Source of the DNA: Micromonospora sp. WMMD882
GTDB lineage: Bacteria > Actinomycetota > Actinomycetes > Mycobacteriales > Micromonosporaceae
Length of the DNA: 64,000 bases
Reading direction: 5' to 3'
NCBI RefSeq assembly: GCF_027497255.1
Contig: NZ_CP114903.1
Coordinates: 6,200,001-6,264,000 of the forward strand
Positions 20,288 to 27,925 of this stretch are shown here, in pieces (the first letter of the stretch is position 1; each line of letters begins with the position of its first letter). The translations under genes and the position numbers were made by a program. The notes beneath the pieces were generated by a model, which saw only the letters and a program-made list of their open reading frames with translations, did no database searches and was not told the DNA's origin.

Positions 20288-20821
20288 ACCCGGCTCCTGC
20301 CCATCCACCGTGGCGTCGGCCGTGCGGCCGGCGCCACCCGAGGACTTTCCGGACCGACCGGCGAGGGCCGGCCGCGGTTGCGCCCCGCGGCCGGGACGAG
20401 GTCGGCGCCGGAGAGGGCGTGCCCACCGGTTGAGGTGGCGCACGGCAGCACGACGGCCGTCCGGCGCGGCCGGACCGGGATTCCCCGGTCGCGCCGGACG
20501 ACCCGGCCCTGGCACTGTCCACCACCACCACGGAGGAACAGATGGCCCCGTCACACCGTCCACCCGGCCACCGGCGACCCGGCCGACGCACGCCCTGACA
20601 GACGTCCGCCCGGGGCGGTGCCAGCGTCCCGACCGGCGGGCGGGGCGGGCAGGGCCGAGACGCCGAACGGCCCTGCCGGCCTGCCCCGTCCGTCCCCACC
20701 CGATCGGGTCCGCGGGCCGGCGGCGACGCCGCCGACGCCGCCGCCGGTTCCCCGGCGCTCTCCCGAGCGGGCGGACGGACGGGGCATCCGCCGGGCCGCT
20801 CCAGCAGCTTCCGGACCGTCG
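20288..20821. other. Long intergenic region before the ebo-like operon
   Basis: This GC-rich stretch contains only one short frame with a good ribosome site (see 20542-20598). I find no RNA gene or known riboswitch class. Several short G+C inverted repeats occur, none long enough to name. Confidence 0.45.
20542..20598 (+). CDS. Possible 18-residue leader peptide
   Basis: An ATG preceded by GGAGG with a five-base spacer opens an 18-codon frame, MAPSHRPPGHRRPGRRTP, rich in proline, arginine and histidine. It lies 285 bases before the ebo-like operon. A perfect ribosome site before so short a frame suggests a leader peptide, but the sequence could be chance in GC-rich DNA. Confidence 0.3.
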   Translation: MAPSHRPPGHRRPGRRTP

Positions 20822-20842
20822 GATGTCGTTCCCGTCGACATC
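20822..20842. promoter_or_regulatory. Inverted repeat GATGTCG-N7-CGACATC before the ebo-like operon
   Basis: A perfect 7-base inverted repeat with spacer TTCCCGT lies 40 bases before the first gene, next to an AT-rich TGATATCC. Its TTCC-CGTCGA core resembles the site before the ROK gene (ATTCC-GTCGATGTG), so the same regulator may control both operons. Confidence 0.45.
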
Positions 20843-20882
20843 TGATATCCATGAAACTCACTGTGTTGTCGAAGGGGGCGCC

Positions 20883-22043
20883 ATGCGTACGGGGGTCTGG
20901 CTGGTAGGAGCACGCGGCTCCGTCGCGACCACCAGCATCGTCGGGGCGCTCGCCCTGCGCGCCGGCCTGACCGGGCCGACCGGCTGCGTCACCGAACTCC
21001 CCGGAGTCCGGGGCCCCGCCCTGCCCACCTTCGCCGACCTGGTCTTCGGCGGGCACGACGTCGCCGCCACCCCGCTGGTCAAGAAGGCCGAGTCGCTGGC
21101 GGCGGCCGGCGTGCTGCCCGGCCGGCTGGTCGACGCCCTCCCCGACGAGCTGGCCGCCGTCGAGGCGGAGATCCGCCCGGCCCCCACCGGGGACACGCAG
21201 GCCGACCAGATCGCCGCGACCGTCCGCGACCTGGCGTCGTTCCGCGACCGGCACGGGCTGGCCCGGGTCGTGGTGGTCAACGTCTCCGCCACCGAGCCGG
21301 TCGCCACGCCGCACCCGGCGCACGCCGACCCGGCCGCCCTGCGGACCGCGCTCGCCGGCCCCGACGACGTGCTGCCGGCCAGCTCCCGGTACGCGTACGC
21401 GGCGTTCACCGCCGGCTGCCCGTACGTCGACTTCACCCCGTCGACCGGGGCCCGGCTGCCGGCCCTGACGGCGCTGGCCGCCGAGCGCGGCCTGCCGTAC
21501 GCCGGGCACGACGGCAAGACCGGGGAGACCCTGGTCAAGTCGGTGCTCGCGCCGATGTTCGCGATGCGGCACCTGGCCGTGCGTTCCTGGTCGGGCGCGA
21601 ACCTGCTCGGCGGCGGCGACGGGGCCACCCTCGCCGACCCGGCCGCCAACGCCGCGAAGGCCGCCAGCAAGCAGCGCGTGCTCGCCGAGACGCTCGGCTA
21701 CCAGCCGCAGGGCACCACCCGGATCGAGTACGTCGAGGACCTGGGCGACTTCAAGACCGCCTGGGACCTGGTCACCTTCAGCGGCTTCCTCGGCACCGGC
21801 ATGCGGATGGAGTTCACCTGGCACGGCTGCGACTCCGCGCTGGCTGCCCCGCTGGTGCTCGACCTGGCCCGGCTCACCGCCGCCGCGCACGCCGCCGGCC
21901 ACACCGGCCCCCTGGCCGACCTGGCGTTCTTCTTCAAGGACCCGCTGGACGCCGCCACCCACTCGCTCGCCGAGCAGTGGCAGCGTCTGACCGCGTACGC
22001 GGCCCGACTGCACGCCGGAGGCTCCCGTGCCGACGCTGGCTGA
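20883..22043 (+). CDS. Inositol-3-phosphate synthase-like cyclase heading the ebo-like operon
   Basis: This 386-residue enzyme belongs to the NAD-dependent myo-inositol-phosphate synthase family, which turns glucose 6-phosphate into a cyclitol phosphate. The NAD-binding start is VWLVGARGSVATTSIVGALALRAG. Family blocks include HDGKTGETLVKSVLAPMF, with the catalytic-region lysines, and WDLVTFSGFLGTGMRMEF. AAGGGGG lies five bases before the ATG. It overlaps the UbiA gene by 17 bases. In described ebo clusters a 3-dehydroquinate-synthase-like cyclase (EboD) occurs. Here this different sugar-phosphate cyclase may play that part, which is inference. A housekeeping inositol synthase elsewhere in the genome would support a special role. 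Confidence 0.85.
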   Translation: MRTGVWLVGARGSVATTSIVGALALRAGLTGPTGCVTELPGVRGPALPTFADLVFGGHDVAATPLVKKAESLAAAGVLPGRLVDALPDELAAVEAEIRPAPTGDTQADQIAATVRDLASFRDRHGLARVVVVNVSATEPVATPHPAHADPAALRTALAGPDDVLPASSRYAYAAFTAGCPYVDFTPSTGARLPALTALAAERGLPYAGHDGKTGETLVKSVLAPMFAMRHLAVRSWSGANLLGGGDGATLADPAANAAKAASKQRVLAETLGYQPQGTTRIEYVEDLGDFKTAWDLVTFSGFLGTGMRMEFTWHGCDSALAAPLVLDLARLTAAAHAAGHTGPLADLAFFFKDPLDAATHSLAEQWQRLTAYAARLHAGGSRADAG

Positions 22044-22884
22044 CCTCGCCGAGCTGGTCCGGGCGCCGGCCGCCCTGTCGGTGCCCGGCGACGTGCTGGC
22101 CGGCGCGGCGGCGGCCGGGACGCTCGGGCCGCGCACGCCCGCGCTGGCCGGCGCGTCGGTGCTGCTCTACTGGGCCGGCATGGCCGCCAACGACTGGGCC
22201 GACCGGGGCCTGGACGCGGTCGAACGCCCGGAACGGCCGATCCCCGGCGGCCGGATCGCCCCGGCCACCGCGTTCGGGGTCGCCGCCGGGCTGACCGCCG
22301 CCGGGGTGGCGCTCGCCGCCGCCGCCGGGGGCCGCCGGGCCGCCGCCGTCGCGGTGCCGCTGGCCGCCAGCGTCTGGGGTTACGACCTGGCCGCCAAGAA
22401 CACCGCCGCCGGCCCGGCCGTGATGGCCGCCTGCCGGGGGCTGGACGTGCTGCTCGGCGCGTCGGGCGGCCGGCTCGTGCGGGCCGTGCCGGCGGCGGTC
22501 ACCGTCGCCGCGCACACCTGGACGGTCACCGCGCTGTCCCGCCGCGAGGTCACCGGCGCCGACCAGCTCCTGCCGGCGCGTACCCTGGCCGGCACCGCGG
22601 TGGTCGCGGCCAGCGCGGTGGCCACCCGCCGGCCGACCCGCGCGGACGTCCTGCCGGCCGCGCTGACCGCCTGGTACGCGGCCCGCTACGGCGGCGCCCA
22701 GGCCCGGGTGTACGCCGACCCGTCCGCCGGTCGGGTCCGCGCGGCCGTCGGCGCCGGCATCACCGGGCTGCCCGCCCTCCAGGGGGCGCTGACCGCCCGG
22801 GCCGGCGCGGGCTGGCTGGGGATCGCCGTGGCCGCCGCCGCGCCGCTGGCCCGCCGGCTCGCCCGGAAGGTCTCGCCGACATGA
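22027..22884 (+). CDS. eboC: UbiA-family prenyltransferase (EboC-like)
   Basis: This 285-residue polytopic membrane protein belongs to the UbiA superfamily of intramembrane prenyltransferases. The first aspartate-rich motif is clear: NDWADRGLDAVERPERPIPGG near residues 57-77, which binds the prenyl diphosphate through magnesium. The second motif is reduced to VWGYDLAAKNTAAGP, with a single obvious aspartate. The GTG start is supported by GGAGG five bases upstream. It is tightly coupled to the cyclase before and the isomerase after. With a polyprenyl diphosphate synthase at the operon's end, it may transfer a prenyl group to a cyclitol or other polar product (inference). Confidence 0.82.
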   Translation: MPTLADLAELVRAPAALSVPGDVLAGAAAAGTLGPRTPALAGASVLLYWAGMAANDWADRGLDAVERPERPIPGGRIAPATAFGVAAGLTAAGVALAAAAGGRRAAAVAVPLAASVWGYDLAAKNTAAGPAVMAACRGLDVLLGASGGRLVRAVPAAVTVAAHTWTVTALSRREVTGADQLLPARTLAGTAVVAASAVATRRPTRADVLPAALTAWYAARYGGAQARVYADPSAGRVRAAVGAGITGLPALQGALTARAGAGWLGIAVAAAAPLARRLARKVSPT

Positions 22885-23723
22885 CCGGCCGGCTCCGGTT
22901 CGGGTACGGCACCAACGGCTTCGCCAACCACCGCCTCGACGACGCGCTGGCCCTGCTGGCCGACCTCGGCTACCAGGGGGTCGCGTTGACCCTGGACCAC
23001 GCCCACCTCGACCCGTTCGCGGCCGGGCTGGCCGCCCGCACCGCCGCCGTACGCCGTCGGCTGGAGAGCCTCGGCCTGACCGTGGTCGTCGAGACCGGCG
23101 CGCGTTACCTGCTCGACCCGTGGGAGAAGCACGCGCCGACGCTGCTGCACGACGACCCGGCCCGGCGGATCGAGTTCCTGCGCCGGGCCGTCCGGGTCGG
23201 CGCGGACCTGGGCGCGGAGGCGGTGTCGTTCTGGGCCGGCGTCCGACCCGGCCCGGTCGCCCCCGAGGTGGCCTGGGACCGGCTGTTCGCCGGCTGCGCC
23301 GAGATCGTCGCCGTCGCCGACGCGGCCGGGGTGCCGCTGGGCTTCGAGCCGGAGCCGGGCATGCTCGTCGAGTCGATCGCCGACTGGCGGCGGCTGCGCG
23401 ACGCGCTCGGCGCGCCGCCCGGCTTCGGCATCACCCTCGACATCGGACACTGCCGCTGCCTGGAGCCGCAGCCGGTGCCGGACTGCGTCACCGACGTCGC
23501 CGGGCACCTGGTCAACGTGCAGATCGACGACATGGTCCGGGGAGTGCACGAGCACCTGGAGTTCGGCGCCGGGGAGATCGACTTCCCGCCGGTGCTGCGG
23601 GCGCTGGCCGACGCCGGCTACCGGGGCCTGGTCGGGGTGGAGCTGCCCCGGCACTCGCACGCCGCCCCGACGGTGGCCGCCCGGTCGATCGAGTTCCTCC
23701 GCGCCGCCGCCCGCGCCGGCTGA
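22881..23723 (+). CDS. Xylose-isomerase-like TIM-barrel protein (sugar phosphate isomerase/epimerase)
   Basis: This 280-residue protein is an AP-endonuclease-2/xylose-isomerase-type TIM barrel, a family that isomerises or epimerises sugars and cyclitols. The start FGYGTNGFANHRLDDALALLADLGYQGVAL is typical. Likely metal ligands are the glutamate in GFEPEPGM, the aspartate and histidine in TLDIGHC, the histidine in VHEHLEFG, and the glutamate in VGVELPRHSH. The ATG overlaps the UbiA stop (ATGA). It is distinct from the EboE-like protein downstream, so the operon encodes two barrels. A palindromic element separates it from the EboA gene. Confidence 0.85.
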   Translation: MTGRLRFGYGTNGFANHRLDDALALLADLGYQGVALTLDHAHLDPFAAGLAARTAAVRRRLESLGLTVVVETGARYLLDPWEKHAPTLLHDDPARRIEFLRRAVRVGADLGAEAVSFWAGVRPGPVAPEVAWDRLFAGCAEIVAVADAAGVPLGFEPEPGMLVESIADWRRLRDALGAPPGFGITLDIGHCRCLEPQPVPDCVTDVAGHLVNVQIDDMVRGVHEHLEFGAGEIDFPPVLRALADAGYRGLVGVELPRHSHAAPTVAARSIEFLRAAARAG

Positions 23724-23737
23724 CCCGGCGGGGCAGG

Positions 23738-23786
23738 GCAGGGCCCCTCGTCGTCGCCTGCGGTAGAGAAAGGGCCCCCTCCTTGC
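23738..23786. repeat. Dispersed GGGCCCCTT-type paired element, copy A
   Basis: Two GGGCCCC-containing blocks flank the centre CGCCTGCGGTAGAG. The arrangement matches the copy at 35500 (GGGCCCCTT, CGCCTCGGGTACGG, AAGGGGCCC). It lies inside the ebo-like operon, in its only sizeable gap. Confidence 0.6.
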
Positions 23787-23822
23787 ACCTCGGCAGGGGA
23801 CGAAACGGAAGGGAGACGGGAA

Positions 23823-24422
23823 ATGACACCGGACGAGCTTCGGGCGGCGCTGCGGGACGTACCCGATCCGGGGTGGCTGGCCGCGGCGGAACGGGACGTG
23901 GCCACCGACCCGACCACCCTCGGTCGGCACGTGGCCGCCGCCGGGCGGCGCTGCGGCCGGGGCCCGCTGCCCGGCCGGCCCGACTGGACCGTCGACGACG
24001 CGGCCCGGGCGCTGCTGCTGACCGCGTTGCCCGCCGACCACGCCACCTGGGCCACCACCGTCTACCGGCAGGGCGACGCGGCGGAGAAGCGGGCCGTGCT
24101 GCGCGCCCTGCCGATGCTGCCGGTCGGTGACGCGGGCGTGCCGCTGCTGCACGACGCGATCCGCACCAACGACACCCGGCTGGTCGCCGCCGCGCTCGGC
24201 CCGTACGCCCGACGTCTGGACCCGCCGGCCTGGCGGCAGGCCGTCCTCAAGTGCGTCTTCATGGATGTCCCGCTCGACGTCGTCGCCGACCTCGACGAAC
24301 GGGCCGACGCCGAGCTGGCGGTCATGCTCGGCGGACTGGCCGACGAACGCCGGGACGCCGGCCGGTCGATGCCCGCCGACGCCACCGAACTGCTCCACCG
24401 GCTCCGCGCCAGGCAGGCGTGA
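23823..24422 (+). CDS. eboA: EboA-like protein
   Basis: This 199-residue soluble protein is recognised as EboA-like from its central block ALPMLPVGDAGVPLLHDAI, followed by RTNDTRLVAAALGPYA and WRQAVLKCVFMDVPL. EboA has no known biochemical activity. In cyanobacteria the ebo genes are needed to bring a scytonemin precursor to the periplasm. It is predicted to be all-helical, with no signal peptide or membrane helix. GGGAGACGGGAA precedes the ATG. It sits between the isomerase and the TatD-like gene, the order being typical of a metabolite-traffic cluster. Confidence 0.82.
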   Translation: MTPDELRAALRDVPDPGWLAAAERDVATDPTTLGRHVAAAGRRCGRGPLPGRPDWTVDDAARALLLTALPADHATWATTVYRQGDAAEKRAVLRALPMLPVGDAGVPLLHDAIRTNDTRLVAAALGPYARRLDPPAWRQAVLKCVFMDVPLDVVADLDERADAELAVMLGGLADERRDAGRSMPADATELLHRLRARQA

Positions 24423-24450
24423 GGGCCGGCACCGTCCCAGGGGAGGCCCG

Positions 24451-25302
24451 ATGCGAATCTTCGACCCGCACATCCACATGACGTCCCGCACCACCGACGA
24501 CTACGAGCGGATGGCCGCCGCCGGGGTCCGCGCGGTGGTCGAGCCGGCGTTCTGGCTGGGCCAACCGCGCACCAACCCGGGGTCGTTCACCGACTACTTC
24601 GACTCGCTTGTCGGCTGGGAGCCGTTCCGGGCCGGGCAGTTCGGGGTACGGCACCACGCCACCGTCGCGCTCAACCCGAAGGAGGCCAACGACCCGCGCT
24701 GCCGGCCGGTGCTCGACCTGCTCCCGCGCTACCTGGAGAAGGACGGCGTGGTCGCGGTCGGCGAGATCGGGTACGACTCGATGACCCCGGAGGAGGACGA
24801 GGTGTTCGCCGCCCAGCTCGCCCTGGCGGTGGCGCACGACCTGCCGGCGCTGGTGCACACCCCGCACCGGGACAAGGCCCGGGGCACCGAGCGCAGCCTC
24901 GCCGTGGTCGCCGAGTCCGGCATCGACCCGGGCCGGGTGGTGATCGACCACCTCAACGAGGTGACTGTCCAGGTGGTCCGGGAGAGCGGTTGCTGGGCCG
25001 GTTTCTCGATCTACCCGGACACCAAGATGTCCCCGCCGCGCATGGTCGAGCTGCTGCGCCACTACGGCCCGGAGCGGATGCTGGTGAACTCGGCGGCCGA
25101 CTGGGGCCGCTCCGACCCGCTGCTGACCCGGGTCACCGGCGAGGCGATGCTGGCGGCCGGGTTCTCCGACGACGACGTCGACTGGGTGCTGTGGCGCAAC
25201 CCGGTGGAGTTCTACGGCCAGTCCGGCCGGCTGGACCTGACCGACCTGGACGCCCCCGGGCCCACCTTCGCGGGCAACTCGATCCTGCGCGGGGGCTCGT
25301 GA
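24451..25302 (+). CDS. eboB: TatD-family metal-dependent hydrolase (EboB-like)
   Basis: This 283-residue protein is an amidohydrolase-type TIM barrel. Metal ligands are visible as the starting FDPHIHM, the glutamate in VAVGEIGYD, the histidine in ALVHTPHRD, the histidine in VVIDHLNE, and the aspartate in VNSAADWG. TatD enzymes are usually nucleases, but members in ebo clusters form a separate group with an unknown substrate. GGGAGG lies just before the ATG. It overlaps the EboE gene by one base (TGATG). The size and metal site suggest an active hydrolase. Confidence 0.88.
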   Translation: MRIFDPHIHMTSRTTDDYERMAAAGVRAVVEPAFWLGQPRTNPGSFTDYFDSLVGWEPFRAGQFGVRHHATVALNPKEANDPRCRPVLDLLPRYLEKDGVVAVGEIGYDSMTPEEDEVFAAQLALAVAHDLPALVHTPHRDKARGTERSLAVVAESGIDPGRVVIDHLNEVTVQVVRESGCWAGFSIYPDTKMSPPRMVELLRHYGPERMLVNSAADWGRSDPLLTRVTGEAMLAAGFSDDDVDWVLWRNPVEFYGQSGRLDLTDLDAPGPTFAGNSILRGGS

Positions 25303-26492
25303 TGCGGCTGCGGCACGCCGACGGCAGCGCCGTCCACGTCAGCTACTGCACCAACGTGCACCCCGCCGAGGAGCTGCCCGGCGTCCTCGCCCAGCTCGAC
25401 ACGTACGCCACGCCGGTGCGGGAGCGGCTCGGCGTGGACCGGCTCGGCCTCGGCCTGTGGCTGGCCGCCCCGGTCGCCGCCGAGCTGGCCGCCGACCCGA
25501 CGGCCCGCGCCCGGCTGCGGCACGAGCTGACCGTACGGGGGCTGGAGGTGGTGACGCTCAACGGCTTCCCGTACGCGGCGTTCCAGGCCCCGGTGGTCAA
25601 GGGCGACGTGTACCACCCGGACTGGGCGACGCCGCAGCGGCTGGCGTACACCCTGGACCTGGCCCGGGTGCTGGCCGACCTGCTGCCCGACGACGCGGCC
25701 CGGGGCTCGGTGTCCACCCTGCCGCTGGCCTGGCGGACCCCGTGGGACGCCGACCGGGCGGACGCCGCCCGCCGCCGGCTGGACGAGCTGGCCGCCGGTC
25801 TGGCCGTGGTCGAGCGGGACACCGGCCGCCCGGTGCGGGTCGGCTTCGAGCCGGAGCCGGGCTGCGTGGTGGAGAGCACCGGCCAGGCGGCCACCGCGCT
25901 GGCCGGGGTGGACTCCGACCGGCTGGGCGTCTGCCTGGACCTGGCCCACCTGGCGTGCGCCTGGGAGGAGCCGGCCGCCGCGCTGGCCCGGCTGCGCGCC
26001 GCCGGCCTGCCGGTGGTGAAGGTGCAGGTCTCCGCCGCCATCGAGGCCGCCGACCCGGCCGCGCACGCCGACGAGCTGCGCCGTTGGGTGGAGCCGAGGT
26101 TCCTGCACCAGACCCGGTCGGCCGGCTGCGCGCACGCCGCCGACCCGGCCGATCCGGCGTACGCCGCCGACGACCTGGACGCCGCCCTCGACGCCGGGCT
26201 GCCGGACGCCTGGCGGGTGCACTACCACGTGCCGCTGCACGCCCCACCGGAGCCGCCGCTGGGCTCCACCGTCGCGGTGCTGCGCGCCGCCCTGGCCGAG
26301 CTGCTGGGCGGCCCGGTGGCCGGCTGTGACCACCTGGACGTCGAGACGTACACCTGGGGGGTGCTGCCGGCGGCCCGACGGCCGCGCACGGACGCGGAGC
26401 TGGCCGCCGGTATCGCCGCCGAACTGGCCTTCACCCGAGACGAGCTGACGGCGCTGGGCCTGACCGCGCCGGCGGAGGTGGTGCACTCATGA
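25302..26492 (+). CDS. eboE: EboE-like metabolite traffic protein (TIM barrel)
   Basis: This 396-residue protein matches EboE in its start, VHVSYCTNVHPAEELPGVLAQL, and in the block LTVRGLEVVTLNGFPYAAFQ, followed by KGDVYHPDWATPQRLAYT. Other parts resemble xylose-isomerase barrels: VGFEPEPGCVVEST and LGVCLDLAHLACAWEE hold likely metal ligands. The late segment HYHVPLHAPPEPPLGST is also characteristic. Its function is not defined. In Nostoc the gene is required for precursor export during scytonemin synthesis. It starts at an ATG overlapping the eboB stop and ends in an ATGA overlap with the next gene. Confidence 0.88.
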   Translation: MRLRHADGSAVHVSYCTNVHPAEELPGVLAQLDTYATPVRERLGVDRLGLGLWLAAPVAAELAADPTARARLRHELTVRGLEVVTLNGFPYAAFQAPVVKGDVYHPDWATPQRLAYTLDLARVLADLLPDDAARGSVSTLPLAWRTPWDADRADAARRRLDELAAGLAVVERDTGRPVRVGFEPEPGCVVESTGQAATALAGVDSDRLGVCLDLAHLACAWEEPAAALARLRAAGLPVVKVQVSAAIEAADPAAHADELRRWVEPRFLHQTRSAGCAHAADPADPAYAADDLDAALDAGLPDAWRVHYHVPLHAPPEPPLGSTVAVLRAALAELLGGPVAGCDHLDVETYTWGVLPAARRPRTDAELAAGIAAELAFTRDELTALGLTAPAEVVHS

Positions 26493-27925
26493 GTCGCAAG
26501 GTGGTCGTGTTGAACGTGGTCGGGTTGACTCCCCGGCTGCTGGCCCACATGCCGAGCCTGCGGGCGGTGGCCGAGGGCGGGTTCACCGCGCCGCTGGGCA
26601 CGGTGCTGCCGGCGGTGACCTGTTCGGCGCAGTCGACGTTCCTCACCGGTGAGCTGCCCGCCGGGCACGGCGTGGTCGGCAACGGCTGGTACTTCCGGGA
26701 CCTGGGCGAGGTGCTGCTGTGGCGGCAGCACAACGCGCTGGTCGGCGGGGACAAGATCTGGGACGCGGCCCGTCGCGCCCGGCCCGGCTACACGGTGGCG
26801 AACATCTGCTGGTGGTACGCGATGGGCGCGGACGTGGACTGGACGGTGACCCCGCGGCCGGTCTACCACGCCGACGGGCGCAAGGAGCCGGACTGCTACA
26901 CGTACCCGCCGGAGCTGCACGACCGGCTGACCGCGAAGCTGGGCACCTTCCCGCTGTTCACCTACTGGGGGCCGGGCGCGGGCATCGCCTCGTCGCGGTG
27001 GATCTGCCGGGCCGCCGAGCAGGTGATGGCCGACCACGACCCGGATCTGACCCTGGTCTACGTCCCGCACCTGGACTACGACCTGCAACGCTTCGGGCCG
27101 TCCGCGCCGCAGGCCGCCGCCGCGGCGGCCGAGCTGGACGGGGTGCTCGCCCCGCTGCTGGACGCCGCCCGCCGCCGGGACGCCACGGTGGTGGTGCTCT
27201 CCGAGTACGGCATCACCGAGGTGTCCACCCCGGTGCACGTCAACCGGCTGCTGCGCGCCGAGGGGCTGCTGCGGGTGCACACCCAGGAGGGCATGGAGTA
27301 CCTGGACCCGTGGACCTCGCGGGCGTTCGCCGTCGCCGACCACCAGGTGGCCCACGTGTACGTGAAGGATCCGGCGGACGTGCCGCTGGTGGCGAAGCTC
27401 TGCGCCGGCCTGCCCGGGGTGGCCGAGGTGCTCGACGCCGAGGGCAAGGCGGCGCACGGGCTGGACCACGAGCGCGCCGGTGAGCTGGTGCTGGTGGCCG
27501 AGCCGGCGGCCTGGTTCACGTACTACTACTGGCTGGACGACCGCCGCGCGCCGGACTTCGCCCGGCTGGTGGAGATCCACCGTAAGCCCGGGTACGACCC
27601 GGCGGAGCTGCTGTTCGACCCGGCCGCGCCGGGGGCGGCGAAGCGTCGGGCCGGGATCGCGTTGGCCCGCAAGAAGCTCGGCATGCGGTACCTGATGAGC
27701 GTGGTCGGGCTGGACGCGGGGGCCCGGGCGGTCCGTGGCTCGCACGGCCGGCTGCCGACGGACGACGCGGACGCCCCGGTGCTGCTCTGCTCCGATCCGG
27801 CCGCCGCCCGGGAGCGGGTCGGGGCGACCGCCGTGAAGGGTCTGCTGCTGGAGTTGGCCGGCCTGTCGTCGGGGCGGGTGGCGGACGGCGCCGGACCGGT
27901 CGGCCCCGCCGGGGAGGCCGGCTGA
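26489..27925 (+). CDS. eboF: Alkaline phosphatase/nucleotide pyrophosphatase-like protein (EboF-like)
   Basis: This 478-residue protein belongs to the alkaline phosphatase superfamily of type I phosphodiesterases. The nucleophile region is VLPAVTCSAQSTFLTGELPAGHG, with the threonine or serine in TCSAQST. Metal-binding residues appear in VYVPHLDYDLQRFGP and VLSEYGITEV, where the usual D-H pair reads SEYG, and in YVKDPADV. It has no signal peptide, so it probably works in the cytoplasm. The gene overlaps both neighbours. Its likely task is to cleave a phosphodiester or pyrophosphate intermediate, such as a polyprenyl- or cyclitol-linked phosphate (inference). Confidence 0.85.
   Translation: MSRKVVVLNVVGLTPRLLAHMPSLRAVAEGGFTAPLGTVLPAVTCSAQSTFLTGELPAGHGVVGNGWYFRDLGEVLLWRQHNALVGGDKIWDAARRARPGYTVANICWWYAMGADVDWTVTPRPVYHADGRKEPDCYTYPPELHDRLTAKLGTFPLFTYWGPGAGIASSRWICRAAEQVMADHDPDLTLVYVPHLDYDLQRFGPSAPQAAAAAAELDGVLAPLLDAARRRDATVVVLSEYGITEVSTPVHVNRLLRAEGLLRVHTQEGMEYLDPWTSRAFAVADHQVAHVYVKDPADVPLVAKLCAGLPGVAEVLDAEGKAAHGLDHERAGELVLVAEPAAWFTYYYWLDDRRAPDFARLVEIHRKPGYDPAELLFDPAAPGAAKRRAGIALARKKLGMRYLMSVVGLDAGARAVRGSHGRLPTDDADAPVLLCSDPAAARERVGATAVKGLLLELAGLSSGRVADGAGPVGPAGEAG

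Noticed and set aside
24451..25302. Housekeeping TatD nuclease
   Set aside because: The gene is embedded by overlaps in the ebo-like operon and the sequence reads as the EboB-type branch, so a general nuclease role is less likely.
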